Positions 1-7,367 of a stretch of DNA of 44,001 bases are shown piece after piece; within the stretch, counting starts at the first letter, position 1; each line of letters begins with the position of its first letter. Both the position numbers and the translations under genes were made by a program. The notes below the pieces were generated by a model. That model was not told where the DNA came from. It did no database searches and worked only from the letters and a program-made list of their open reading frames with translations. The stretch is from Bartonella sp. AU18XJBT (lineage in GTDB: Bacteria > Pseudomonadota > Alphaproteobacteria > Rhizobiales > Rhizobiaceae), in NCBI RefSeq assembly GCF_028618595.1, contig NZ_JAQITE010000017.1, positions 1 through 44,001 of the forward strand. The letters run 5' to 3'.

Positions 1-2
1 AA

Positions 3-428
3 GAAGCAGAACAAAGAAGACTTGCAGCCCTTATGCGACAAGAAAAACAACAATCCCAACGGATTGATAATGTCTTCAACGCTTATGAAACCTACGGACC
101 ACGCAATTGGGCTTACACCGCTCAAGGCTCAAGCGTACTCGAACCCTCCTCCGTTTACGACAATGGCAAAACCACAACATTTACATTTCCAGACAACCAA
201 GAAATCCCTGCCATTTACATCGTCAACAATGACGGTACAGAATCGCTGGTTCCCAAAACCACAAGAGGCAACATGGTGATTGTCCATGCCATTAGCGCAC
301 GCTTCACCCTAAGAAAGGGAAAAAACGTCCTATGCGTCTTTAACGAAGCCTATCAACCAAAAGGCACAAATCCAAATACCGGAACAACCTCACCATCTGT
401 TGAACGTAAAGTTGCATCAGATCTTTAA
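3..428 (+). CDS. trwF: VirB9/TrwF-family type IV secretion outer-membrane-complex protein, C-terminal part
   Basis: The reading frame is open at the left edge of the window, so only the C-terminal ~141 residues are present. The fragment has the VirB9 C-terminal beta-domain pattern: an N-A-Y-E-T-Y-G stretch, then a conserved W-A-Y-T, a P..V.DNG.TT.F.F core and an ..PAIYIV.N.DG segment. In the family this domain lies in the outer membrane and contacts VirB7 and VirB10 in the core complex. It ends 27 bp before the VirB10 gene and is clearly in the same operon. I prefer the Trw name because no virD4 or bep genes follow virB11, but VirB9 of another Bartonella T4SS is possible. Family assignment is firm; the Trw-versus-VirB choice is inference. 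Confidence 0.8.
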   Translation, partial: EAEQRRLAALMRQEKQQSQRIDNVFNAYETYGPRNWAYTAQGSSVLEPSSVYDNGKTTTFTFPDNQEIPAIYIVNNDGTESLVPKTTRGNMVIVHAISARFTLRKGKNVLCVFNEAYQPKGTNPNTGTTSPSVERKVASDL

Positions 429-455
429 ATAAGCGGGAATTGAAGGGGACAACAC

Positions 456-1628
456 ATGAGTGATAAACCAATCATCGAAGATCGCGGATCTATTGGGGAT
501 GGCAAAAACAATAGCGCCAAAACCGCCGGCAAAAAAATAGTTGTCGCAATTGCTTGTATAGGAATCTGCGGCTATGTGCTCTGGAACATCTTATCCACCC
601 CCACAGAACAAAAAGACACCGCAAAAGCTCATAAAAAACAAGAACAAAGCTTTCACAACACCCTAGCTCCTTTAGAGCTCGCCCCCTCTGACCCGCGTGC
701 CAACATAGCGCCAATAACCTTACCACCCCCACAACCACTCGCACCAGAACCCAAAAAAGATGACCCACTACTTGATGCCGCAAGACGTGCCCCTGTTCTC
801 GCTTTTGCCAAAGGCTCTAAATCTGAATTAAAAGACATCGTCAACACTGCTCTAAACCCCCTTGACAAATTCCATGCCCTTGAAAATCTCGCGAATGCGC
901 AAAATTCTCCTGCCCTTCAAAACACACAAAATTTTGCAACCCTTTTAAAACCCACCACAACAGAAGAAACAAAAGCAAAACTCATCGGCAATAGAAACTT
1001 TATCATCGCCATGGGAACCTCTATCCCCTGTATCTTAGAAACGGCATTAAACAGCGACCAACCAGGCTTTGCAAGCTGCATAATCAACCGTGATATCCTC
1101 TCTGACAATGGGCGCGTTGTTTTGCTTGATAAAGGAACCCAAGTCATTGGAGAATACCGCGGTGGGATAAAACAAGGTCAATCTCGCCTCTTTGTGCTCT
1201 GGACAAGAGCCAAAACCCCAACCGGTGTCATCATTCCCCTTGCCTCACCAGCAACGGACACTTTAGGCAGAGCTGGTTTTGATGGCAACATCAACACCCA
1301 TTGGTGGGAACGCTTTGGCTCTTCCCTTTTACTCACCGTTATTGATGGTGTCACAACAAACCTCACCAATAGAATGCAAAAAAAATCCAATAAAGCAGGT
1401 GCAAACAACTCTGCGGGTGGTGGTTTTGAAGGCGCAGACAACATTGGAAAAGATACTGCCACCATTGCCCTTGAAAATCAAATCAACATCCCTCCTACTC
1501 TAGAAAAATTTCAAGGCGAACTCGTCAACATCTTTGTAGCAAGAGATCTCGATTTTTCATCTGTCTATAAACTCGTCGTAAAAAGCAAAAGAAACCGCTC
1601 TACTCCCAGCTATTCCTTTTTTCATTAA
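456..1628 (+). CDS. trwE: VirB10/TrwE-family type IV secretion inner-to-outer membrane scaffold
   Basis: A 390-residue VirB10/TrbI-type protein. It has a short cytoplasmic N-terminus, one membrane segment at about residues 28-46, a charged then proline-rich periplasmic stretch (PPPQPLAPEP near residue 90), and a C-terminal beta-barrel domain. That domain carries typical family motifs: I.AMGTSIPCILETALNSD, FASCII..DILSDNGRVVLLDKG, and FGSSLLLTVIDG. In the family it spans both membranes and senses ATPase energy. The ATG has a GGGG ribosome site 8 bases upstream. It lies between the virB9 and virB11 homologues, with a 17-bp gap to the latter. The last ~15 residues (RSTPSYSFFH) look unconserved. 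Confidence 0.88.
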   Translation: MSDKPIIEDRGSIGDGKNNSAKTAGKKIVVAIACIGICGYVLWNILSTPTEQKDTAKAHKKQEQSFHNTLAPLELAPSDPRANIAPITLPPPQPLAPEPKKDDPLLDAARRAPVLAFAKGSKSELKDIVNTALNPLDKFHALENLANAQNSPALQNTQNFATLLKPTTTEETKAKLIGNRNFIIAMGTSIPCILETALNSDQPGFASCIINRDILSDNGRVVLLDKGTQVIGEYRGGIKQGQSRLFVLWTRAKTPTGVIIPLASPATDTLGRAGFDGNINTHWWERFGSSLLLTVIDGVTTNLTNRMQKKSNKAGANNSAGGGFEGADNIGKDTATIALENQINIPPTLEKFQGELVNIFVARDLDFSSVYKLVVKSKRNRSTPSYSFFH

Positions 1629-1645
1629 GCCAATAAAGTCACATT

Positions 1646-2698
1646 ATGCCATCAGCAAAAAATGCAGAACGAGCCTCTATCGTTTTAACAAAATTAAAAA
1701 TCTTAGATGACTTCCTCAATAATGAGAATTTATTTGAAATTGTCATCAATCGCCCCGGCGAAGTAATCGTTGAGGGTCCAGATGGTTGGCAAACCCACAT
1801 CTTAAAAGAACTAACCTACGGCGAACTAGAAGGAATTGCAAAAGTTGTTGCTGCCTATACAACTCAGAAAATCAGTGTAGAAAACCCGGTTCTCTCCGCA
1901 ACACTGCCAAACAACGAACGCATACAAATTGTTATGCCTCCAGCTGTTGCAGCCAATACCATTAGCATGACCATTCGTAAACCTTCATCACGCACTTTTT
2001 CTCTTGAAAGTTTACATGAAAACAATCTGTTTTCTGTCGCCCAAAACACCAGTTTCACACCCACGCAACAAATGACTGAACGGTTATCCGAACTCTCTGA
2101 TACAGAAAAAGAGCTAACAGATCTCTTTATCGCTAAAGATTTTTGCACCTTTTTAGAAAGAGCCGTTATTACACAACAAAATATCTTAATATCGGGCAAA
2201 ACCGGTTCAGGGAAAACAACCCTCTCCAAAGCTTTAATTGCAAAAATCCCTGACTATGAACGAATTCTCACCATTGAAGACACGCCAGAACTTGTCGTTC
2301 CGCACGCCAACAAAGTCCAACTCTTTTATTCAAAAGATAACCAAGGCTTAGCAAAAGCAGGCGCAAAAGAACTGCTTGAATCTGGCTTACGCATGCGCCC
2401 CGACAGAATCCTTCTACAAGAGCTGCGTGATGGTACAGCCTTTTACTATATCCGTAATGTCAACTCTGGTCACCCAGGCTCCATTACCACCGTCCACGCC
2501 TCAACAGCCCTTGCAGCCTTTGAACAAATGACCCTTTTAGTCAAAGAAAGTGACGGTGGTGGTAATTTAGCACGCGATGATATCCGCGGCTTATTAATCT
2601 CGATGATAGATGTCATCATCCAATGTAAACGCCTCGAAGGAAAATTTCGTGTAACAGAAATCTATTACGACCCCTTCAAACGCCGTGATGCCTTTTAA
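1646..2698 (+). CDS. trwD: VirB11/TrwD-family secretion ATPase
   Basis: A 350-residue hexameric traffic ATPase of the VirB11 family, which powers pilus assembly or substrate transfer at the inner membrane. The N-terminal domain has the family hallmark I-V-I-N-R-P-G-E-V (residues ~33-40). The Walker A motif GKTGSGKTT is at about residue 184. ILTIEDTPEL, then RPDRILLQELRDG (Walker B region), and the His box GSITTVHA follow in the right order. The gene ends the secretion operon: immediately downstream the opposite strand carries toxin-antitoxin relics, and no coupling-protein gene is visible here. No strong Shine-Dalgarno is seen, so translation may be coupled to the upstream gene. Confidence 0.9.
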   Translation: MPSAKNAERASIVLTKLKILDDFLNNENLFEIVINRPGEVIVEGPDGWQTHILKELTYGELEGIAKVVAAYTTQKISVENPVLSATLPNNERIQIVMPPAVAANTISMTIRKPSSRTFSLESLHENNLFSVAQNTSFTPTQQMTERLSELSDTEKELTDLFIAKDFCTFLERAVITQQNILISGKTGSGKTTLSKALIAKIPDYERILTIEDTPELVVPHANKVQLFYSKDNQGLAKAGAKELLESGLRMRPDRILLQELRDGTAFYYIRNVNSGHPGSITTVHASTALAAFEQMTLLVKESDGGGNLARDDIRGLLISMIDVIIQCKRLEGKFRVTEIYYDPFKRRDAF

Positions 2699-2707
2699 AA
2701 AAACAAT

Positions 2708-2976
2708 CTAACTAAATAAATCCGAATGCGTCCCTGTACGCTCAAATCGTAATTGATTACCACTAATTTTATAAACTAAAAGCCAATCTGGCTCGATGTG
2801 TATATTCCGAAAACCACGCCAACCTGCTCTAAGTGAGTGATCTCTATAACGCAAAGGTAACGGCTCTCTTTTTTGCAATAACAGCATTACTTTTTGATTT
2901 TTCTTAAATCTTTTCCACGCTTAGCAACTATTTTAAGGTCGTGCTTAAATTGATTTGAGTGAATGATCTGAAACAA
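2708..2976 (-). pseudogene. yafQ/relE-type toxin, frameshifted
   Basis: Translating the minus strand gives a YafQ-like mRNA interferase in two frames. The first half reads QFKHDLKIVAKRGKDLRKI. The second reads YRDHSLRAGWRGFRN, then IHIEPDWLLVYKI and FERTGTHSDLFS, with the conserved H..L...W.G.R..HIEPDWLL.Y core. The frames break at an A5 tract near 2891, where one reads KIKK-stop and the other KVMLLL. No good ATG is present; a TTG at 2976 is the best in-frame start. It lies directly downstream of a dinJ-like antitoxin in the usual antitoxin-toxin order. The toxin is almost certainly inactive. Confidence 0.75.
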
Positions 2977-3029
2977 TAAATACCTAAATTACAAAACAAA
3001 TCATTCATATCTTTCGCAAAGTATACATC

Positions 3030-3245
3030 TTATCCTCTATCACTTTTCTCAAAAGTTTTAAGCGTTTTCGCATGAGGAACATACATATCAAACGGCAATC
3101 CTCTTTCATCAACAACTTTAGCTAAAGAAATTCGTATGAAATCAGACATCGTAAGTCTTAAACTTGTTAATATTTCACCGGATTTTTTTAACGCCCTATC
3201 TATGCGGGCACGTACAACATCTTTTGAATCTACAGCTACGCTCAT
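3030..3245 (-). CDS. DinJ/RelB-like antitoxin, copy 1, nonsense-truncated at its C-terminus
   Basis: A 71-residue RelB/DinJ-family antitoxin (ribbon-helix-helix DNA-binding N-terminus, RARIDRALKKSGEIL...LGL-like, MSDFIRISLAKV). A strong GGAGG lies 7 bases before the ATG. The frame stops after EKSDRG, but reading through that TAA continues as DVYFAKDMNDLFCNLGI, a plausible toxin-binding tail, so the gene has lost its C-terminal toxin-neutralising segment by a single nonsense codon (probably GAA to TAA). Its partner toxin immediately downstream is frameshifted. The DNA-binding half could still act as a repressor. It overlaps nothing upstream; the dead higA ends 13 bp before it. Confidence 0.7.
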   Translation of the reverse strand: MSVAVDSKDVVRARIDRALKKSGEILTSLRLTMSDFIRISLAKVVDERGLPFDMYVPHAKTLKTFEKSDRG

Positions 3246-3257
3246 AGTAAACCTCCT

Positions 3258-3566
3258 TTATGCTGTTAAAGCCTTTTTAAGAGCATGATTTACAGCTTTT
3301 GGCTCGTTTTCAATGACAGAAAGCAATATCTTAGAAGATGTATCGATAGAATATCATTCCCATTCCCAATCACGCATGCGCCCCACAAAAAACCACAACA
3401 TACCGAAAATAATATCTATAACCTAATATTTTTTCTGATTTTTTTGACATCAACATTTGCAGGAATATGGACCCCAAATTCAGTATCCGCTTCACCTTTA
3501 GCTTTAGACAAGAGCCTCACGAACACTTTGTAATATACGAAATCCTGCTTTATTTGCCTTATCCAT
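3258..3566 (-). pseudogene. higA-type antitoxin relic (XRE HTH), module 1
   Basis: On the minus strand an ATG at 3566 opens MDKANKAGFRILQSVREAL, stops, and resumes in another frame as SKAKGEADTEFGVHIPANVD. The C-terminal third is recognisable in another frame as MRDWEWE-stop, then DTSSKILLSVIENEP and VNHALKKALTA up to 3258. This is the layout of HigA antitoxins that follow RelE-type HigB toxins. The middle of the HTH domain is missing. It begins 3 bases after the stop of the higB relic, the normal higBA order. Dead. Confidence 0.65.
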
Positions 3567-3568
3567 TA

Positions 3569-3907
3569 TTATTCTTTTCGATATTCACCGAGGCGCAGTA
3601 TAAAAATTTTCTTCAACGCATTCCTCTCTGATTTTATCAAATTTCCTCAATCTGATTGACTGTAAACATCTTCGATCAACACCGGAATATTTTGACCACC
3701 CAAAAAGGCTATAACCCTATATCTCCCTCTTTTACTCCTTATGCTTTAAAACTTAACGTTCCTTGGCTTCCCTCTCGTACCTTCCATAAAATCACCAGCA
3801 TCTGGATGAGCAGCAATAAAAGAAACAATATCAAATAATTCTTCAAGCGATATGCCTTCTTCTTTTGCAGAAATTCAATAAGCTGCCGTTTTAATCACGG
3901 TTTGCAT
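3569..3907 (-). pseudogene. RelE/HigB-type toxin relic with three in-frame stops
   Basis: A single minus-strand frame from an ATG at 3907 to a stop at 3569 reads as a RelE/ParE-superfamily toxin: MQTVIKTAAY, stop, ISAKEEGISLEELFDIVSF, IAAHPDAGDFMEGTRG, stop, RYRVIAFLGGQNIPVLIEDV, stop, KSERNALKKIF. The GD.MEGTGG-like and G.YRV..Y motifs are family signatures. All three stops lie in one otherwise continuous frame, so the gene decayed by point mutation with no net frame change. It sits between the two dinJ-like antitoxins and abuts the higA relic. Confidence 0.7.
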
Positions 3908-3952
3908 ACATCATTCAATATACGGAAACACCCATAACGATAATGATGTAAA

Positions 3953-4243
3953 TTAAAAGCCACTTTGAAGTGAATGATCAGAAATATCAAATATCCAAAT
4001 GACGAAACAAATCTTACTTATCTTTAGCAATACATATCTACCCTTATCACTTTTCTCAAAAGTTTTAAGCGTTTCCGCATGAGGAACATACATATCAAAC
4101 GGCAATCCCTTGTCATCAATAACTTTAGATAAAGAAATTCGTATGAAATCAGACATCGTAAGTCCTAAATTTGCTAATATTTCACTGGATTTTTTTAACG
4201 CCCTATCTATGCGGGCACGTACAACATCTTTTGTCACACCCAT
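3953..4243 (-). CDS. DinJ/RelB-like antitoxin, copy 2, frameshifted tail
   Basis: The N-terminal ~65 residues are nearly identical to the copy at 3030-3245 (KDVVRARIDRALKKS, LTMSDFIRISLSKV, LPFDMYVPHAETLKTFEKSD). I start it at the ATG at 4243, which has GGAGG 8 bases upstream, not at the upstream in-frame GTG. After EKSDKG the frame runs into RYVLLKISKICFVIWIF, which does not match the family, while another frame reads IAKDK-stop-DLFRHLDI, the expected tail. So it has a one-base frameshift just after codon 70. No toxin follows; the yafQ body has been deleted and the higB relic starts within ~50 bp. Possibly a free-standing DNA-binding remnant. Confidence 0.6.
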   Translation of the reverse strand: MGVTKDVVRARIDRALKKSSEILANLGLTMSDFIRISLSKVIDDKGLPFDMYVPHAETLKTFEKSDKGRYVLLKISKICFVIWIFDISDHSLQSGF

Positions 4244-4323
4244 ATTAAACACCTCCTTTGATTACTTCTCTTTTGTCATATGGCTTAATAGGGCTTATAC
4301 AGCATAAGGCTTTATCCTTGCCC

Positions 4324-5847
4324 TCACCGTATCATATCTATTGATCTTGCACGCGCTATTACGTTGATTTTCTCCTGTTGTCTCTGTTGCAAAAATTTAA
4401 CAACCATTTGAAGCTCTTTTATGCAATCTTTATCATGAGACTGTTCTTTGGGGATCACTTTTGATAAATCAAAACCATATTTATAAATGGCATCATGTCC
4501 AAAACGTTTATCTAAAGCACTTTGCAACTTTAAAAATTCTTCACTAACCTGCTCTGGTATCTTTGAATAACTATCACGACCAGCTTCAACATTTTTCATA
4601 AAAGTCACTGCTTCTTGTGAAAGTGACGGAACCTCTACTTTTAACTGTTCACGCTCCCGTGTAAACCTATCCATATGTGTCTCATAAGAATTCTTATAAA
4701 AGGATTGAAGCGATCTCATAGTAGAAACAGCAAGAGGAACATGAGAAAGCGCTTCTTTTCGTTCTTTTCCTGTAGCCTTAAATTTATCGATAAAACGATC
4801 TGACCCACGCAGTTCACCCGCTCTATCAGGTGCCCTATCCAAAATATCAGGAAGTTTATCGCCTTTACCTGCTAAAATCGTTTGCTCAATCCTAAGCGCA
4901 GCCTCTTGTGGATCTTTATAAATAAATGCTAAACGACTGTTTAACTCCTTAAACATATTAACATAAGATTTTTCATGCCTAAGGGCGTTTAACACCTTCT
5001 GTTCTAGATCAGAGTTATCCGTATAAGCCGCAAGGTATGGCGCTTTTTCTGTTGCTTCTAACGTAGCATTAACATCCCTTTGCGATTGCTCAACTTCAAG
5101 TTCTTCTTTTTGAAGTCTGCTAAAAGCTGTCTTTTCTCTATCCCAAAGGGTTTCAATCTTCTCTTTTTGTTGTTCTAAGCACTCTTTATTAAGATCAACG
5201 CAAAAAGCAATATTTTTGCCAATACCTTGAGAAACATCATCCCTTTTATTTTCTGTAAACTTGATAAGGTTCTTATAAATGAGTGCAGACAGATATTCTG
5301 AATTACCAAAATGTGCTTCAATCGACGCACGTGTCATTTCTTGTCGCTCAATACCCTTCCAGTTGATATGATAACCAGCTTCACGAGCAAGTTGCACCAT
5401 AAATTCACGCTGAGTGCGCCCATTCCCCTCTCGAAACGGATGCAACGCATTCAACTCACCCATGTAATATCCAGCCCTTTGACTAAAGTCATAAGCGCCA
5501 AGACCACGCAGATACTGTTCTTTTGCAAGCTTTTGTGTAATCTTCGGTGCATAACTTTCAATCTGATTATAACTAGCAAACATACTATTGCCTTTGGCAA
5601 TATCCACTAAACGAACTTGTCCCGCCCATTCATAGACGTCACCAAACAGTCTTCTATGGATCTCTTTCATGTAACCCAGATCAAACTCACCACGAATAGG
5701 AGTATGTACAAATTCGAAAGATTTTACATAAGAAATCGTAGATTCTACACGTTGCAGTGTGGCTTTGTCTTTAATACCAAGCCGATTATACATCACACCA
5801 GTTTCAGGATCAGTGTAAGGATCACCCCTCCCCTTATACTTCTCCAC
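4324..5847 (-). CDS. vbhT: Fic-domain AMPylating toxin with BID secretion domain (VbhT/Bep-like)
   Basis: A 507-residue protein. The Fic domain covers residues ~1-200, with the complete catalytic motif HPFREGNGRTQR starting at His136 and the substrate-flap region RLVDIAKGNSMFASY at ~79-93. A helical middle follows. A BID (Bep intracellular delivery) domain lies at ~290-400, recognisable by the pattern DILDRAPDRAGELRGS and then R-KEALSHVPLA. It ends in a Lys/Arg-containing tail. In the VbhT family Fic transfers AMP to a target hydroxyl; VbhT targets bacterial topoisomerases, while host-directed Bep effectors have the same architecture. It overlaps its antitoxin gene by 14 bp and is therefore translationally coupled to it. 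All catalytic residues are present, so the enzyme should be active unless held by the antitoxin. Whether it acts as a toxin or a translocated effector is open. Confidence 0.88.
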   Translation of the reverse strand: MEKYKGRGDPYTDPETGVMYNRLGIKDKATLQRVESTISYVKSFEFVHTPIRGEFDLGYMKEIHRRLFGDVYEWAGQVRLVDIAKGNSMFASYNQIESYAPKITQKLAKEQYLRGLGAYDFSQRAGYYMGELNALHPFREGNGRTQREFMVQLAREAGYHINWKGIERQEMTRASIEAHFGNSEYLSALIYKNLIKFTENKRDDVSQGIGKNIAFCVDLNKECLEQQKEKIETLWDREKTAFSRLQKEELEVEQSQRDVNATLEATEKAPYLAAYTDNSDLEQKVLNALRHEKSYVNMFKELNSRLAFIYKDPQEAALRIEQTILAGKGDKLPDILDRAPDRAGELRGSDRFIDKFKATGKERKEALSHVPLAVSTMRSLQSFYKNSYETHMDRFTREREQLKVEVPSLSQEAVTFMKNVEAGRDSYSKIPEQVSEEFLKLQSALDKRFGHDAIYKYGFDLSKVIPKEQSHDKDCIKELQMVVKFLQQRQQEKINVIARARSIDMIR

Positions 5848-6022
5848 GTTTTATCCGCTCTATATAATCTTTGATAATATCACTTATTTCAAGTTCACCT
5901 ATAATATAACGCTCTACTTGAGCAACGACTTTTGGATCTGGTTCCAATCCCTCTAAACGTTGACTTGCTAATGCATTTTTAGCAGCAAAGCGACGTCGCT
6001 TAATTTCCTCTTCACTCAACAT
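5834..6022 (-). CDS. vbhA: VbhA/FicA-like antitoxin of the Fic toxin
   Basis: A 62-residue small helical protein starting at MLSEEEIKRRR, where AAAGGAGG sits 7 bases before the ATG; the frame extends 12 codons upstream but without support. It contains the class I Fic inhibitory motif [S/T]xxxE[G/N], seen as S-Q-R-L-E-G at about residues 19-24. In the family the Glu of this helix plugs the Fic ATP site by pairing with the second Arg of the GNGRxxR motif. Length and sequence fit VbhA almost residue for residue as I recall it. It precedes and overlaps the Fic gene by 14 bp, the usual antitoxin-first order. Confidence 0.88.
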   Translation of the reverse strand: MLSEEEIKRRRFAAKNALASQRLEGLEPDPKVVAQVERYIIGELEISDIIKDYIERIKRGEV

Positions 6023-6099
6023 ATAAAACCCTCCTTTGCTTACATTTATTATAGCCAAACAGACTATAGAAACAAGATTTTATTGCCTTTCTTTACCGT

Positions 6100-6245
6100 A
6101 GTCACATCTTTTAATTTTGTACGCGCTATCGCATTATTTTGCTCTTCCACATGTCTTTGTTGCAAAAATTTAATCGCCGTTTGAAACTCTTTTATGCATT
6201 CTTTATCATGAGACTGTTTTTAAAAAATTGCTTTTGATAAATCAT
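6100..6245 (-). pseudogene. relic of the 3' end of the Fic-BID gene
   Basis: This stretch closely resembles the 3' end of the intact Fic gene at about 4340-4475. Shared blocks include GTTGCAAAAATTTAA, GAAACTC/GAAGCTC TTTTATGCA, TCTTTATCATGAGACTG and CTTTTGATAAATCA. It therefore encodes a degenerate copy of the C-terminal tail (LQQRQ..., SHDKDCIKEL). It lies just upstream of vbhA with no Fic domain attached, so it is the remnant of a second toxin copy whose front part was deleted. No open frame remains. Confidence 0.65.
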
Positions 6246-6464
6246 AATTTGTTTGCATAGCAAGCCAAGCACGTGCTGTACTTACACCAGCCATTTCAAG
6301 CCTAATAGCAAGATTAGCACTCAGAGCGGCTTTTCCATTTAAAACTCTAGAAGTGCTACATGAGATATACCAAGCCTCTCTGCTGCTTCATTCACGGATA
6401 AACCAAGCTCTTTGATCACATCTTCACGCAATAACTCACCGGGATGTGAAGGATTCTTCATCAT
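6240..6464 (-). pseudogene. higA-type antitoxin relic, module 2
   Basis: From an ATG at 6464 the minus strand reads MMKNPSHPGELLREDVIKE then LGLSVNEAAERLGISHVALL, an intact start of a HigA antitoxin with XRE helix-turn-helix. The frame then breaks near 6345, and the rest (NGKA, ..ANLAIRLEMAGVS..ARAWLAMQ-like) can be followed only in other frames. It follows a broken higB in the normal toxin-first order and runs directly into the vbhT 3' relic, which looks like a recombination joint. Inactive as an antitoxin, though the HTH-encoding part is nearly whole. Confidence 0.7.
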
Positions 6465-6472
6465 TGTTTAGA

Positions 6473-6759
6473 CCTCCTTTTTGATGACAATCCAGATAAT
6501 CGACCATTTCGTCATCTATGCTATCAAAGCGAAATATTACGCGACAATTTCCATTTACAGTAATTGACTAATAATCATTGAAATCACTTTTTAGCAAATG
6601 TCATCAAAAAGACGAAAAATTTAAATCATTTGGCGATATAGCACCTTCAAGAACACCTAGAATACACTTTAATTTTTGCGCATGGGCGGTTCTAACCCCT
6701 TTAGTCGTGCCAGTATTATAAAAATCTTCAATCCTTTTAGGTTTAAATCCTAAAATCAT
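6473..6759 (-). pseudogene. higB toxin relic, module 2
   Basis: An ATG at 6759 opens MILGFKPKRIEDFYNTGTTK, then GVRTAHAQKLKCILGVLEGA and NDLNFSSF, followed by stop codons at ~6608. This is the N-terminal half of a HigB (RelE-superfamily) toxin. The C-terminal part is visible downstream as VNGNCRVIFRFD, then DEMVDYLDCH. The intervening PLKG..GFYSI.V segment is missing or scrambled around 6540-6605, so the gene has lost an internal piece. It precedes the higA relic. Confidence 0.65.
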
Positions 6760-6872
6760 AAGATACAAAAAACGTTCATTATTTTTATACTACACGGCTT
6801 TTTTACTTTATAAACATTAGAACTGTCGTGAAAAAATTGCTCATTCTCATCTCTTTCTCATTATTCTACTCA

Positions 6873-7290
6873 TTATCGGAAAAGTATAAGTTCATAATTA
6901 GGAGGCGCTAAACGTAATAGGAGCGCATCATATCCCCAATTGGCAGCTGCACTTAGAAACATAACGACGATATAACCAATGACCATTGCTGTTTGATGTT
7001 CATAAGGATCTGCCCCCGCTGTATATCCAACAAAAAGAATGAATAACACTAATAAACTCCCCCCTGCTATAAACTCTGTTAAAATAATAACCGGTTTACG
7101 AATAAGTAAAAGAAAAAGGAAAATCAAAAAAAAGACATATTTTTAATATCTTATGTAATATCTTACGAACTATAGAGAACACTCTACGAATTATAGTTAT
7201 TAGAACTCGATTTTTCTCTTTTTGATTTAATTTATTAGTCGATAGAGTATCCATTACCGTTATTACATCACTCACATAGTTAATAATCAC
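6873..7290 (-). pseudogene. small membrane protein, apparently split by a frameshift in an A8/T8 tract
   Basis: Two minus-strand frames meet at the eight-base A tract at 7126-7133. The upstream one (to ~7290; no clear ATG, GTG possible) has a basic, amphipathic region (STNKLNQKEKNR, then RRVFSIVRKILHKILKIC). The downstream one encodes two or three hydrophobic segments (VIILTEFIAGGSLLVLFILF, AMVIGYIVVMFLSAAANWGY). Joined by a one-base slip they make one ~140-residue protein of three membrane helices. I do not recognise a family. Neither part alone has an ATG with a ribosome site, which is why I treat it as a broken or sequencing-shifted gene. Confidence 0.4.
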
Positions 7291-7367
7291 ACTCTTTATA
7301 ATTGCCAAAATCTCGCATTACAATAAGACCTTTATCAAAAGATGATCTGATAATTTTCTCAAAAAAT

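Noticed and set aside
3285..3533. 82-codon plus-strand frame in the toxin-antitoxin island
   Set aside because: Lies antisense to the higA relic, whose minus-strand translation is recognisable; the plus-strand product has no motif.
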